In this document: one piece after another, positions 35,192-45,643 of the stretch | Layout of the letters: the number at the start of each line of letters is the position of its first letter | How positions within the stretch are numbered: the stretch's first letter is position 1 | DNA from: Aegilops tauschii subsp. strangulata | Taxonomy: Eukaryota; Streptophyta; Magnoliopsida; Poales; Poaceae | Direction of reading: 5' to 3' | Assembly: GCF_002575655.3 (NCBI RefSeq) | Contig: NC_053039.3 | Location: 223,529,622-223,593,621, forward strand | Length of the DNA stretch: 64,000 bases | Notes under the pieces: model-generated | The model's database searches: none | What the model was told of the DNA's origin: nothing | What the model saw: the letters and a program-made list of their open reading frames with translations, nothing else | Program-made: the position numbers and the translations under genes

Positions 35192-36855
35192 ATGGAGATT
35201 GGGTTACCTCAGGTTGTTCTTTATCTTTATAATGTCTATCTTGAGAATAAGGATTCCGATAATTGTGCTCAATTGCTAGAAAAAGAATTCAACAAAATTT
35301 ATGGCATAAAATCATTGGATAATGGGCATGATTGCAATTTGCTAGTATGGATTCTTTGAATATCCATGATGTTAATGATGATTGCATTAGTCATGATAAT
35401 GATGTCTCCTATAAGAATGTCAATTTTTGCGGAGTGATTTGGGAGTGAAAATGCACAACAAAAAGGGAAGATAGATGTTGTAAGAAGCATAAATATTTAG
35501 AAACGAAAAGGTTGCAAGAGAGGCTAGATGATTGTGCTGAAAGATTTAATTTTTCTCGCCATCCTTGTCAACTTTGCAATGAACATGGTCATTTAAATCT
35601 CCAATGCAAATTGTTTCATGATCAAACGTGTCCAAAAATTGTGATAACTCGATTACCCTTTAGCATCATAAAGAGCTTAGTCTTCTTATGGGGTATGAAG
35701 AAATGAAACGTATAACTGTGGGTATTCCAAAATTTAATCTCAAGAGATTTCTTGATTTTGATCTAGAGGAAATTTATATGTTTTGTGCGGCAAATTGCAT
35801 TGAGAATCCTTATATTGCCAACTATCTAAAGGCAAGAAAACAAATAGAATATGAAGAGAGTACTAATGAAAGGGGAAATATTTCCCAATACCCTCCTAGT
35901 GTTTATTATGATGAATCAGGTAATGAGGAGGAGCTTCCTATCCAATCAATCTCTTCAACAAGAAGCTTAAAAATTAATTAAACCCACACATGATGTGGTG
36001 AAGAAGAAGAACAGAAGAAAGAATAAAGGTAAAAAGGTATCTCTCCCAAATAATGTTGCTCCTACTATTGTTGTGCCTCATGAAAATGAATCAAAAATAA
36101 TTGTGGAAGATGATGCACTTGATGATGATATTGCTTCTATGTCTTATGGCACAATGTGCGAGAGCACTATTGATGATGATTTTGTTATGCCTATTGCTTG
36201 TTGTGATGATTAGGATTGGGAAGATAATGATATTTCATATAATCTTGGAAATCTTTTTGGCACCAACTTGGGAAATTATGATGATAACAATTGTTATACC
36301 ATTCGTGCTATTCATACTATTAATGATGGAAGTGATTATGCTTATGATATGCCAAGCCACAAGCTTGGGGATGCTATGTTTGATGAGAATGACATGTTTG
36401 AGAATTTATTTGCTGCAACTAATGTTTGTCCCAAGCTTGGGGATGCTATGTTTAATGAAGATGATCTTTTTAGCCCCCCTACTTTGAATGATCAAATTTG
36501 CTATGATGATTGCATGCCTCCTATCTATGATGAGAACAAAGTTGCTACTTATGATGATTATTGTGATGATACTTATGTTATGAAAATTAGTGATGATTAT
36601 ATTTATAAAACTTGTCATACTTGTGATTACCCTTTTCCTGAACATTACTCTTTTAATGTGTAAACAATTTATAGTATCCGAGTTTCATATGATACTCCCA
36701 CCATTGTGAATGAGAAGGAATTTTCTTATGTGCAGAGTAATAAAATTTCTACCCTTGTGGATCATGAAAAGAATGTTTTATGTGATGGTTATATTGATGA
36801 ATCTATTCATGATGCTACTGAAAATTATTATGAGAGAGGAAATTATGATTCATGA
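35192..36855 (+). pseudogene. Broken gag-like CCHC protein gene of C
   Basis: Homologous to the ORF region of B. The ATG at 35192 (MEIGLPQVVLYLYNVY…) is followed by a frame change near 35338. The knuckle CQLCNEHGHLNLQC (C-x2-C-x4-H-x4-C) falls at about 35560-35605. The frame shifts again near 35690 and runs on through ENPYIANYLKARKQIEYEE to a stop at 35979. A basic block (MVKKKNRRKNKGKK) begins at 35995; a TAG interrupts near 36211; then come two repeats KLGDAMFDENDMF and KLGDAMFNEDDLF, a TAA at 36661 and a tail ending at TGA 36855. Several breaks make it non-functional as read. C keeps the knuckle and middle region that F lacks. Confidence 0.7.
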
Positions 36856-37544
36856 TGCTCTCTTTATGTTTCAATTCTTATCTTTTATGCGAGCATCATA
36901 GAAATCATCATGCCTAGCTAAAAGGCATTAAAGAAAAGCGCTTGTTGGGAGACAAACCAACATTTACACCTACCGTTTTTATGTGTTCACGTGATTAAGA
37001 TAATGTATTAATCATGTTTTATAGGTTTTGTTTTGATAAAGTGCCAAGTAAAGCCTTTGGGATAGTGTGGATGATAGTTTACTTGATTCTATGCAAAAAC
37101 AGAAACTTTTACGTCCAGTGCAGAAATTATTGTATTTTACTAGAACGTGGAAAAATTCCAAAATTTTTACAGTTGATGGGTATACAAATTCCCTACGTTT
37201 TACTAATGTTTCAGAATTTCTGGAGTAGCACAAGTATGGTTGGAGTACAGATTACTGCAGACTATTCTGTTTTTGATAGATTCTGTTTTCCATGCATAGT
37301 TTGCTTGCTTTCTAGTTTCTATGGCTTATATTGCCCAATATAAATTGTGGAAATGATATGGTACAGTAGGCATTGTGTGATAACAATTATGAATCTTGTC
37401 TTTGGCAGTACCAAAACTGAGTGGTTCTGCTCTTTATCATACTAACCTATCTCACGAAGTTCCGTTAAGTTTTGTGTGATTGAAGTTTTCAAGTTTTGGG
37501 TGAGATATCGATATGAGGAGAATAAGGAGTGACAAGACCCTAAG

Positions 37545-37632
37545 CTTGGGGATGCTCAAGGCACCCCAAGGTAATATCCAAGTAATATCCAAGTCCAAGC
37601 AACTAAGCTTGGGGACGCCCCGGAAGGCAGCC
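37545..37632 (+). other. Hairpin pair I of C
   Basis: The first hairpin (37545-37570) pairs CTTGGGG with CCCCAAG with an imperfect top. The second (37611-37632) is GGGGACGCC with GGCAGCC, a decayed version of the perfect stem in B and F. Confidence 0.6.
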
Positions 37633-38290
37633 TCTCTTTCGTCTTCAACATTATCGGTAACCTCACTTGGAGCTATGTTTTCATTCGTCACATGATATGA
37701 GTTTTACTTCGAGCATCATTTTATTTTGTTAGTATTTGCTTACTGTTATTTATAATAATGTTTTGCATCTTTTACTTCAATAAAAATGTCAAGTATAGCC
37801 TTTACCATGCTTATTTTGCAAGTCTACATGTTGCTGTTTGAAAACAGAAAGTTTATCGCTGTTGCAAAAATTCCCGAGAAAAGTCAGAGTGTGATAAAAT
37901 GCTGAAACTTTTTGCAAAACAAGCTCTGATAAATTTTATACAGTGTGGTAAATTTTCATAATTTTTGGAGTTAAAGAAGTATTGATACTCTTGCATTCTT
38001 TACAGATTGTACTGTTTTGGCATATTGTTGTTATATTTGCATTGTTTGCATATGTTTGCTTGTTTAATGATTCTATTTGAGGATAGGAGTATTAAATATG
38101 CAGAGGAATTTAGTATGCAATGTTGAATAATAATTTTAGTGATTTTCTACATTAGAGAATGATAAGGTTTTTGCATTGGGTTATAACTAACTTATCTCAC
38201 GAGTTCTTGTTGAGTTTTGTGTGGATGAAGTTTTTAAGATTTAGGGAAACTGTGATATAAAAGGAATTAAGGAGACACAAAAGCTCAAGA

Positions 38291-38372
38291 TTGGGGATTC
38301 CCAAGGCATCCCAAGATAATATTTCAAGAAGTCTCAAGCATCTAAGCTTGGGGATGCCCCGGTAGGCATCCC
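38291..38372 (+). other. Hairpin pair II of C
   Basis: The first hairpin (38291-38314) pairs TTGGG with CCCAA and is imperfect inside. The second (38350-38372) is GGGATGCC, loop CCGGTA, GGCATCCC with a perfect 8-bp stem. Confidence 0.7.
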
Positions 38373-39898
38373 ACCTTTCTTCTTCAACAATTATCGGTTA
38401 GTATCAGTTGAGCCTAAGTTTCTACTTCTTCACATGGTGTGTGCTATTCTTGGATTGTAATTTTATTTTATTTTGCTTTTTTCTTGTTGTTTTAATAAAA
38501 CACTTAGATCTGAAAGTTTTTTCTAAATAAAAGAGAGTCCTCAAATAGCTACCCATTTATTTAACTACTCGCATGATCTTCACTTATATCTTTTGGAGTA
38601 GTTTGTCATTTACTCTCGTGTTTCCCTTATATCCTATGAGTAAATTGTTGAATAAATTGAATATCATGAAGTTGAAATTATATGTTCATATCATGCCTAG
38701 TAGTAGCTTCACATTGGGTTTAGAAAGTGAAATCTTTTGAACCTTGACAATCACAATATTGGTCATACAAGCGATTCATGAATGATTAGTATAAGGAAGA
38801 GAACTTTCGCATGCAAATATATTATCTTGGAAACCTTCTATGATTGTGAATACCCATTAATTATTTTCAAACTTGAGCAAATTAGTTGAAGTTGGAGAAG
38901 GAAGACAACGTAATGAGTTATGGTTGTATATATTTGCATAGAAGTTATATTGTTATGGATCCTCCAACATGTGGTGTTTGATTAGGATCTTTTGCTAGCC
39001 AAAAATTCATACTAAGTGGAGATACTACTTGTGCATCCAAAAACCCTTAAACCTAGTTTCTTTCCATGAGTGTCCACCATACCTACCTATGGATTGAATA
39101 ATATCCTTCAAGTAAGTTGTCATCGGTGCATAAAGCAATAAAAATTGCTCCTAAATATGTTTGATCTTTTACTGTAAGGGAAAACTAAGCATTGTACGAA
39201 CTTGTGATGGCAAAGTAATAAAAGCGACAGACTGCATAATAAAGGTTGCTATCATAAGGGGCAATATAACATGACGTTCCTTTGCATTACGAACTTGGGC
39301 ATCCAAATAAAAAGCGCATGACAACTGCTTCCCTCTGCGAAGGGCCTATCTTTTACTTTTCAGTATTTACTTTTATGCAAGAGTCAATAGAATGCATTGT
39401 CATTTCAACCTCTATTACTCTCTAGTTGGCAAGCATCATGTGGTGGGGAACGATCTAGGCACATATGACCAGTCAAATATATTTGATCATGATTTATTAT
39501 TGTTGGCAATTATCTCTATGATAAATGAGTTGGGAGGCAAAATACTGAGCCCCTATCTTTTGCTGTGTTTGATGGATGCCATTTGTTCTAAGAATATGCT
39601 TTGAGTAGTAGCAATCATGGAAGACTATATGATGATTGAGTATGTGGAGCTCTTACTTAGACTCTGTTGAATAAGTTGAATTGCAATTGTTTGGTGACTA
39701 AGAATATAGGTTGTTGAGTTTCAAGAGAATTCATTGTTTGAACCTTAACATGTGAATTCATTGCTACTTTGTCATGATGATTTTTATGAGAAAGAGTTGC
39801 TATTATGATGCTAGGAAAAGTGATTGAAATTATCATTGATCAAACTTGTGCACTTTGCTAGCATTCACATTTCATAAATTATTTCTTTTATCATTTAC

Positions 39899-39916
39899 CT
39901 ACTCGAGGACGAGTAG
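39899..39916 (+). other. Stem-loop next to the polypurine tract of C
   Basis: CTACTCG, loop AGGA, CGAGTAG: a perfect 7-bp stem that ends four bases before the polypurine tract (39921-39935). G has CGCTTG, loop AGGA, CAAGCG in the same place, with compensating stem changes. Confidence 0.7.
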
Positions 39917-39920
39917 GAAT

Positions 39921-39935
39921 TAAGCTTGGGGATGC
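39921..39935 (+). promoter_or_regulatory. Polypurine tract of C
   Basis: TAAGCTTGGGGATGC directly before the 3' LTR; identical to that of B and F. Confidence 0.75.
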
Positions 39936-41618
39936 TGATACGTCTCCAACGTATCTGTAATTTATGAAGTATTCATGCTGTTATATGACCATTCTTGGAT
40001 GTTTTACAATCATTCTATAGCAACTTTATATCTTTTTTTGGACTAACCTATTGACATAGTGCCCAGTGCTAGTTGCTGTTTTTTGCTTGTTTTTTACATC
40101 ACAGAAAATCAATACCAAACGGAGTCCAAACGCAGCGAAACTTTTTGGAGAATTATTATGGACCAAAACACCCAGGATGGGCCAGAGAAGTACCAGACGG
40201 GTGCCTTGAGAGGGGAACAACCCACCTGGGCCCGCCTGGGGGCCCAGGCGCGCCCTGGTGGGTTGTGCCCACCTCGATGGCCTCCTGCACCCCCTCTTCG
40301 CCCTATAAATTGTCAAATATTCCAGAAACCCTTGCGGACACCCTAGATCAAAAGTTCCACCACCGCAAGCATCTGTAGCCATGAGAAACCAATCAAGACC
40401 CCGTTCCGGCACACTGCCGGAGGGGGAATCATCACCAATGGCCATCTTCATCATCCCGGCGGCCACCGTGATGGGAAGGGAGTATTCCACCCTGTAGCCA
40501 CCAAAAACCAATCTAGACCCTGTTTCGGCACCCTGCCGGAGGGGGGAATCGTCTCCGGTGGCCCTCTTCATCATCCCGGTGGCCACCACGATGAGGAGGG
40601 AGTAGTCCACCCTCAGGGCTGAGGGTTTGTACCAGTATCTATGTGTTTAATCTCTCTCTCTCTCTCATGTTCTTGAGATGTCACGATCTTGATGTATCGC
40701 GGGCTTTGTTAATATAGTCGGATCATATGGTGTTTTCCCCTCTCTATCTTGTTGTGATGAATTGAGTTTTTACCTTTGAGATTTCGTTGTTATCGGATTG
40801 AATACTTTTATGGATTTGAGAACACTTGATATATGTCTTGCAATTGAATACTCGTGATGACAATGGGGTATCATATTGATTCACTTGATATATGTTTTGG
40901 CACTCGACTCGCGGATTCCTCACGTGACATTGGGGTAATCTATGCATAGGGGTTGATGCACGTTCTTGTCTTTCTTTCTCCAGTAGAAATCTTGGGGCAC
41001 TCTTTGAGGTTCTTCGTGTTGGATTGAGTATTATGAATCTTAAATTATTTTGTGTTATTTTAGTACGAACTCTTGGATAGATCGATCGGAAAATATAGCT
41101 TCGAGGTGGTTTCGTACCCTCCAAACAATTTCTTCTTATGTTCTCCGCTAGATAGGAACTTTGGAGTGATTCTTCATCGCACTTCGAGGGATGGTTATAT
41201 GATCCAATTATATTAGCATTGTTGAGAGATTGCACTAGTGAAATTACGGACCCTAGGCCTCATTTCTAAGCATTGCAATACCGTTTGTGCTCCATTTTAT
41301 CAATTGTTACCTTGCTGTTTTTTATTGTTCTTATTACAAAATCAATATCTACTATCACTACTACACTTGTATCACCATCTCTTTGCCGAACTAGTGCACC
41401 TATACAAATTACCATTGTATTTGGTGTGTTGGGGACACAAGAGACTTTTTATTATTTTGTTGCAGGGTTGTTTGAGAGAGACCATATTCATCCTACACCT
41501 CCCATGGATTGATAAACCTTAGGTCATCCACTTGAGGGAAAATTGCTACTGTCCTACAAAACTCTGCGCTTGGAGGCCCAACACAAGTCTACAAGAACAT
41601 GTTGTGTAGTAGACATCA
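39936..41618 (+). repeat. 3' LTR of C (patchwork)
   Basis: 1683 bp from TGATACGTCTCCAACGTATC to GTAGTAGACATCA. A TATA box TATAAAT is at 40304-40310 and the palindromic CAGGCGCGCCCTG lies upstream at about 40246-40258. From 40378 to 40610 a block of about 115 bases occurs twice in tandem. The first copy is like C's own 5' LTR; the second, and the following ~350 bases, is nearly identical to the 3' LTR of F (from about 50037). Confidence 0.9.
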
Positions 41619-41623
41619 GTAGC

Positions 41624-41844
41624 CCCCCTCTGGTTTTCTCTTCGTCAGTATTTTTTATATTCTAAAAGTATTCTCCATAAATTTTTACCCCAATCCAAGA
41701 ACTTTTATTTCTGCACAAAAACAACACCATGGCAATTCTGCTGAAAACAGCATCGGTCCTGGTTAGTTCCATTCAAATCATGCAAATAGAGTCCAAAACA
41801 AGAGCAAAAGTGTTTGGAAAAGTTGATATGTTTGGGACGTATCA
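41624..41844 (-). repeat. 5' LTR of E, upstream part
   Basis: Continues E's LTR to the right of C. Read on the minus strand it starts TGATACGTCCCAAACAT and includes CTGTTTTCAGCAGAATTGCC, as in the start of other Triticeae LTRs known to me. The five bases 41619-41623 are C's right duplication. Confidence 0.75.
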
Positions 41845-41955
41845 TATTTCAATAGGTTAGTTTCCAAAATTCATATAAAAGTGCACCAAAACCGCATAAA
41901 TTGTTGTAAACATGGCATGAATACTTCAAATTATAGATAAGTTGAACACGTATCA
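41845..41955 (-). repeat. LTR fragment of another element (host of E)
   Basis: The minus strand reads TGATACGTGTTCAACTTATC and then follows the first ~110 bases of the B/C/F-type LTR loosely (…TGAAGTATTCATGCC…, GGAAACTAACCTATTGA). It is cut by E; the rest would lie left of the window. Confidence 0.6.
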
Positions 41956-42013
41956 CTACTCACCTATGTGTGTCCATACAATGATGGATGTTGTCACACT
42001 GAGAGGGCCTTAA

Positions 42014-42919
42014 CACTGGTACAACAAGGTGCTATATAAACGGTTTTTAACCCCTTTCCGCGACAGCATTTTGAACCGTCGCAAAGTGAGTGACTGCAAT
42101 AGGGGGGCCCTTCCCACACGACCCAGAAACCATCGGGGATGGGGAGCCTTGGTGCATACAGTTGTCCCTATAAAAATGTTTCTGATATCTTGAATTTCCC
42201 AAATGCTTCATCCTTGCTACTCGTTTGTTCTCGCATTGCCATCACAGTTAGTATTCTGTGGTGCTATGTTAAAGATGCGCGACCCATCACAAACAGTTCA
42301 CAATTATAGAATGTGTATGATAAGCAGACAATCACACACATTCACTTTTCCCGAACCATATGCGATAACTAATTAAGAAGATTAGTTGATCATCGTACGA
42401 GTGTCGGATAGGATAACAAAACGTCGGACCGTCATAACACTGTTGTACATGATAACTATCGCACACGCTATTCTGTGGTGCAACATTTACGATGCGTTCC
42501 ACATCAAAAACAGTTCATGATTGCAAATCGTGTACGATAAGGCAACTATCACAAATGTTTAGTTTGCCCGCACCGTTTGTGATATTGTCTGACATCACAC
42601 ACGCTTTGCAAACGGCAACTGTGTGCATGATTGCATAGGTTTCCTCTCTGTTAACCGTGACGGATTATGGTTTATATCACAAACGTTTGTGTTTTACCAA
42701 TCGTGTGCAGTGTAACAACCTGCAGAGCATAATTTCACCGTAATTTAATTGCTGCTATTTAAAATTGTGCCGAATTTGAATTTGAAAGTATGCTATAGCT
42801 TTATTCATATCCATCAGGTTCAAACAACTAATGCATTATTCGATTCACGGGTACATATGTTCAACAATTACATAAGCACCAAATAAAGAATGATGAACCA
42901 CAGTTGTATACTTGTACTA
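42014..42919. repeat. Left terminal and subterminal repeat region of the CACTA-like element
   Basis: About 900 bp without a gene. After the terminal CACTGGTACAAC, two copies of a ~90-base unit start ATTCTGTGGTGC at 42251 and 42471, with repeated GTT/AAC-rich words such as CACAAACAGTTCA. Dense short repeats near the end are typical of CACTA subterminal regions, where transposase binds. Confidence 0.5.
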
Positions 42920-43180
42920 TTAAAGACGGTAGAGAAAGAGGCGGAATACATTCTGGTTGCTGAACAAGGTGAAGTGGAATGCCCATATTGTGCCCTCCTC
43001 CATGCAGAAGGCACGCACGACTCTAGTCCAACCCCTTGTGATGGCCGACCGCCAATCCTTCACTGTCTTCATGAACACATCTAGATAGTCATCGTGTTCT
43101 GGTAGAAATACTTTAACCTTTGCATGCCCACCAATCATGTAGTTTGAGAGGTAATCTTGAGTAAACTACTTTGGAAACCA
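42920..43180 (-). pseudogene. B3-like gene fragment, last exon
   Basis: Minus strand. After an acceptor TTTGCAG (43187-43181) the frame reads WFPK, a stop TAG (43166-43168), then on through GGHAKVKVFLPEHDDYLDVF, ITRGWTRVVRAFCMEEGTIW and NVFRLFLYRL to the stop at 42920. The GW…F…EG…W.F pattern resembles the end of a plant B3 DNA-binding domain. The internal stop and breaks elsewhere make it non-functional. The family is inferred from pattern only. Confidence 0.5.
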
Positions 43181-43264
43181 CTGCAAAGGAAAAAGATTCA
43201 GACATTGTCATCTAACACAACTCACTATGGGCACTAAAAAGAAGGATGCAGAGTTCTTACTTAC

Positions 43265-43442
43265 CATCCCGCAGTTCATTGTTGTCTTGGATAAAGTGTA
43301 AACAAATAGTTTTATTGCCATCTTTTGACCCATTTTACTAACAATCTTTATCAGCTTCCTCACTTGATGCTAGTTCATCAATATCTCATTGCCCCATACG
43401 CGAAAGGGTCGAAGCGCGGATCTTTACCAATGACATATGTAC
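43265..43442 (-). pseudogene. B3-like gene fragment, middle exon
   Basis: Minus strand, between an acceptor GCTTTTAG (just right of 43442) and a donor GTAAGTAAG (left of 43265). The first part reads GTYVIGKDPRFDPFAYG, then the frame is lost; the second part reads HQVRKLIKIVSKMGQKMAI and KTTMNCGM up to the donor, with a TAG before it. The donor phase fits the next exon. Both splice sites look intact while the frame is not. Confidence 0.45.
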
Positions 43443-43503
43443 CTAAAAGCACCAAGTTAATATTAGAAGCTAAACAACAGTTGCATAATGATGTAGTACA
43501 ACA

Positions 43504-43593
43504 CTCCCTCCGTCCCATTATATAATATCTTAGAACATCCAATATACTCACATATTGGATGAATTAACATCTTATATTATGGGCCGGAGGGAG
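43504..43593. mobile_element. Stowaway-type MITE
   Basis: Ends CTCCCTCCGTCCCATTATA and its near-complement TATTATGGGCCGGAGGGAG, giving a 22-base terminal inverted repeat with two mismatches. CTCCCTCCGT is the standard Stowaway end in grasses. The flanking TA duplication is no longer clear (ca/tt-like). It lies in an intron of the B3-like gene. Confidence 0.88.
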
Positions 43594-43636
43594 TTTATTG
43601 CATTTTTACAAATTATCAGCTGATTAATTGCTGATG

Positions 43637-43637
<1 letters not shown>

Positions 43638-43730
<93 letters not shown>

Positions 43731-43756
43731 GCTGCTGCTGCTGTTGTTGTTGCTGC
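43638..43756. repeat. Trinucleotide microsatellite (GTT)31 plus GCT units
   Basis: An uninterrupted run of 31 GTT units (43638-43730) followed by GCT/GTT units. Uninterrupted length suggests it is still variable. Confidence 0.97.
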
Positions 43757-43901
43757 TCTTCTACATATATCTAGACATCATCAAAATATTAAGGTAACAC
43801 TCTTCCTTGTTTCTATGTAGCCTAGGATTGCATATTTAGACATTCAGTACAGTGCATATTGCTATGTAGCCTCAGATATATTAGATATGGCCCTAGTTAA
43901 C

Positions 43902-45519
43902 TGATACGTCTCCAACGTATCTATAATTTATGAAGTATTCATGGTGTTATTTTATCATTCTTGGATGTCTTACAATCATTTTATAGCAACTTTATATCAT
44001 TTTTTGGGACTAGCCTATTGACCCAGTGCCCAGTGCCTGTTGCTATTTTTTTCTTTTTTTTACATCGCAGGAAATCAATATTAAACTGAGTCCAAACACA
44101 GCGAAACTTTTTGTGGATTTTTTATGGACCAGAAGACGACCAATGGGCTAGAGCAGCACCTGGGGGGTGCCCCGAGGGGGGCACAACCCACCAGGGCGTG
44201 CCTAGGGGCCCAGGCACGCCCATGTGGGTTGTGCCCACCTCGGTGGCCTCCCGCACCCCCTCTTTACCCTATAAATTCCCAAAAATTCTAGAAACCCTCG
44301 GGGTTAACCTAGATCAGAAGTTCCGCCGTCGCAGGCCTCTGTAGCCACCGAAAACCAATCTAGACCCCGTTCAGGTACCCTGCCGGAGGGGGAATCATCT
44401 CCGGTGGCCATCTTCATCATCCAGGCGGCCACCACGATGAGGAGACTAGTCGACCCTCGGGGCTGAGGGTTTGTACCAGTAGCTATGTGTTTAATCTCTC
44501 TCTCTCTCTCTCGGGTTCTTGAGATGTCACGATCTTGATGTATCGCGGGCTTTGTTAATATAGTCGGATCATATGGTGTTTTCCCCTCTGTATCTTGTTG
44601 TGATGAATTGAGTTTTTCCCTTTGAGATTTCATTGTTATCGGATTTTTAATAATTTTATGGATTTGAGAACACTTGATATATGTCTTGCAATTGAATACT
44701 CGTGGTGACAATGGGGTATCGTATTGATTCACTTGATATATGTTTTGGCACCCAACTCGCGGATTCCCGAGGTGACATTGGGGTAATCTATGCATAGGGG
44801 TTGATGCATGTTCTTGTCTTTGTTTCTCTGGTAGAAATCTTGGGGCACTCTTTGAAGTTCTTTGTGTTGGATTGAGTATTATGAATATGAATTTGCCTTG
44901 GTGTTATTTTAGTACGAACTCTAGGATAGATCGAACGGAAAGAATAGCTTTGTGTTATTTCAGTACGGACTCTTGAATAGATCGAACGGAAAGAATAGCT
45001 TTGAGGTGGTTTCATACCCTACAAACAAGTTATTCTTATGTTGTCCGCTAGATAGGAACTTTGGACTGATTCTTCGTTGCACTTTGAGGGATGTTTATAT
45101 GATCCAATTATATTAGCATTGTTGAGAGGTTGCACTAGCGAAAGTACGGACCCTAGGCCTCATTTTCAAGCATTGCAATACCGTTTTTGTGCCCATTTAC
45201 TATTTTATACCTTGCTGTTTTTATTTATTCAGATTATAAAAATATATTTCTACCATCAATATTACACTTTTAGCACCATCTCTTCGCCGAACTAGTGCAC
45301 CTATACAATTTTCCATTGTATTGGGTGTGTTGGGGACACAAGAGATTTCTTGTATTTGGTTGCAGGGTCGTTTGAGAGAGACCATCTTCATCCTACACCT
45401 CTCACGGATTGATAAACCTTAGGTCATCCACTTGAGGGAAAATTGTTGTTGTCCTATAGAACTCTGCGCTTGGAGGCCCAACACGTGTCTACAAGAATAA
45501 AGTTGCGTAGTAGACATCA
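43902..45519 (+). repeat. 5' LTR of F
   Basis: 1618 bp, TGATACGTCTCC to GTAGTAGACATCA. TATA box TATAAAT at 44270-44276; GC palindrome block about 44185-44235; CT microsatellite about 44495-44512. Its last ~400 bases match the 3' LTR with one visible change, but the middle differs much more. Confidence 0.93.
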
Positions 45520-45529
45520 AGCTCTTTTC

Positions 45530-45546
45530 TGGCGCCGTTGCCGGGA
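45530..45546 (+). promoter_or_regulatory. Primer binding site of F (tRNA-Asp type)
   Basis: TGGCGCCGTTGCCGGGA, matching the tRNA-Asp complement but with one G fewer at the 3' end. Confidence 0.83.
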
Positions 45547-45643
45547 GGTGAGTGTATGAAGGTATATCTTTAGATCTTGTAATTGAATCTTTTAGTTTCT
45601 TGTTTTATCACTAGTTTGGTTTATATAAGAAAACTACATAAAA

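Larger units (their letters stand above)
36856..39920 (+). other. 3' noncoding region of C with hairpins
   Basis: About 3 kb with no supportable gene. It follows the same order as in B: a decayed TTGTTGGGAG stem near 36943, hairpin pairs at 37545-37632 and 38291-38372, an AAGTGG/CTACTT stem at 39011-39034, and a perfect 7-bp stem-loop before the polypurine tract (39899-39916). Small frames such as 37014-37343 and 39392-39604 are not conserved in B or F. Confidence 0.7.
22667..41618 (+). mobile_element. Element C: non-autonomous LTR retrotransposon, contains nested D
   Basis: Flanked by an exact duplication gtagc (22662-22666 and 41619-41623). The 5' LTR is split by D (22667-23848, then 34694-35068), followed by primer site, a decayed gag-like ORF region, about 3 kb of noncoding sequence with hairpins, polypurine tract and 3' LTR (39936-41618). 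Without D it is about 8.1 kb. It is the same family as B and F. It inserted in the LTR of E. Confidence 0.92.
21364..41844 (-). mobile_element. Element E: minus-strand LTR retrotransposon, interrupted by C
   Basis: On the minus strand, an LTR starting TGATACGTCCCAAACAT at 41844 runs left to 41624, is interrupted by C, resumes at 22661 and ends at 21477 (…CTTGTGGGTTATCA). A tRNA-Asp-type primer site follows at 21448-21465. Only about 110 bases of internal sequence remain before B; the rest of E lies left of the window. The LTR end resembles that of G (CTACACTTGTGGGTCATCA), so E probably belongs to the same Athila-like group. The possible duplicated target base block at the right is tattt (41845-41849). 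Confidence 0.8.

Noticed and set aside
40026..40610. 194-codon minus-strand frame with an internal repeat
   Set aside because: It is antisense to C's 3' LTR; the repeat is the tandem duplicated LTR block, not a protein repeat.
41951..41965. CACTACTCACC as an alternative CACTA terminus
   Set aside because: No subterminal repeats follow directly, and CACTGGTACAAC at 42014 fits better, with repeats starting behind it.
42014..42920. Repeated short words suggesting a CRISPR-like array
   Set aside because: Units are irregular in length and sequence with no constant spacer pattern; transposon subterminal repeats explain them.
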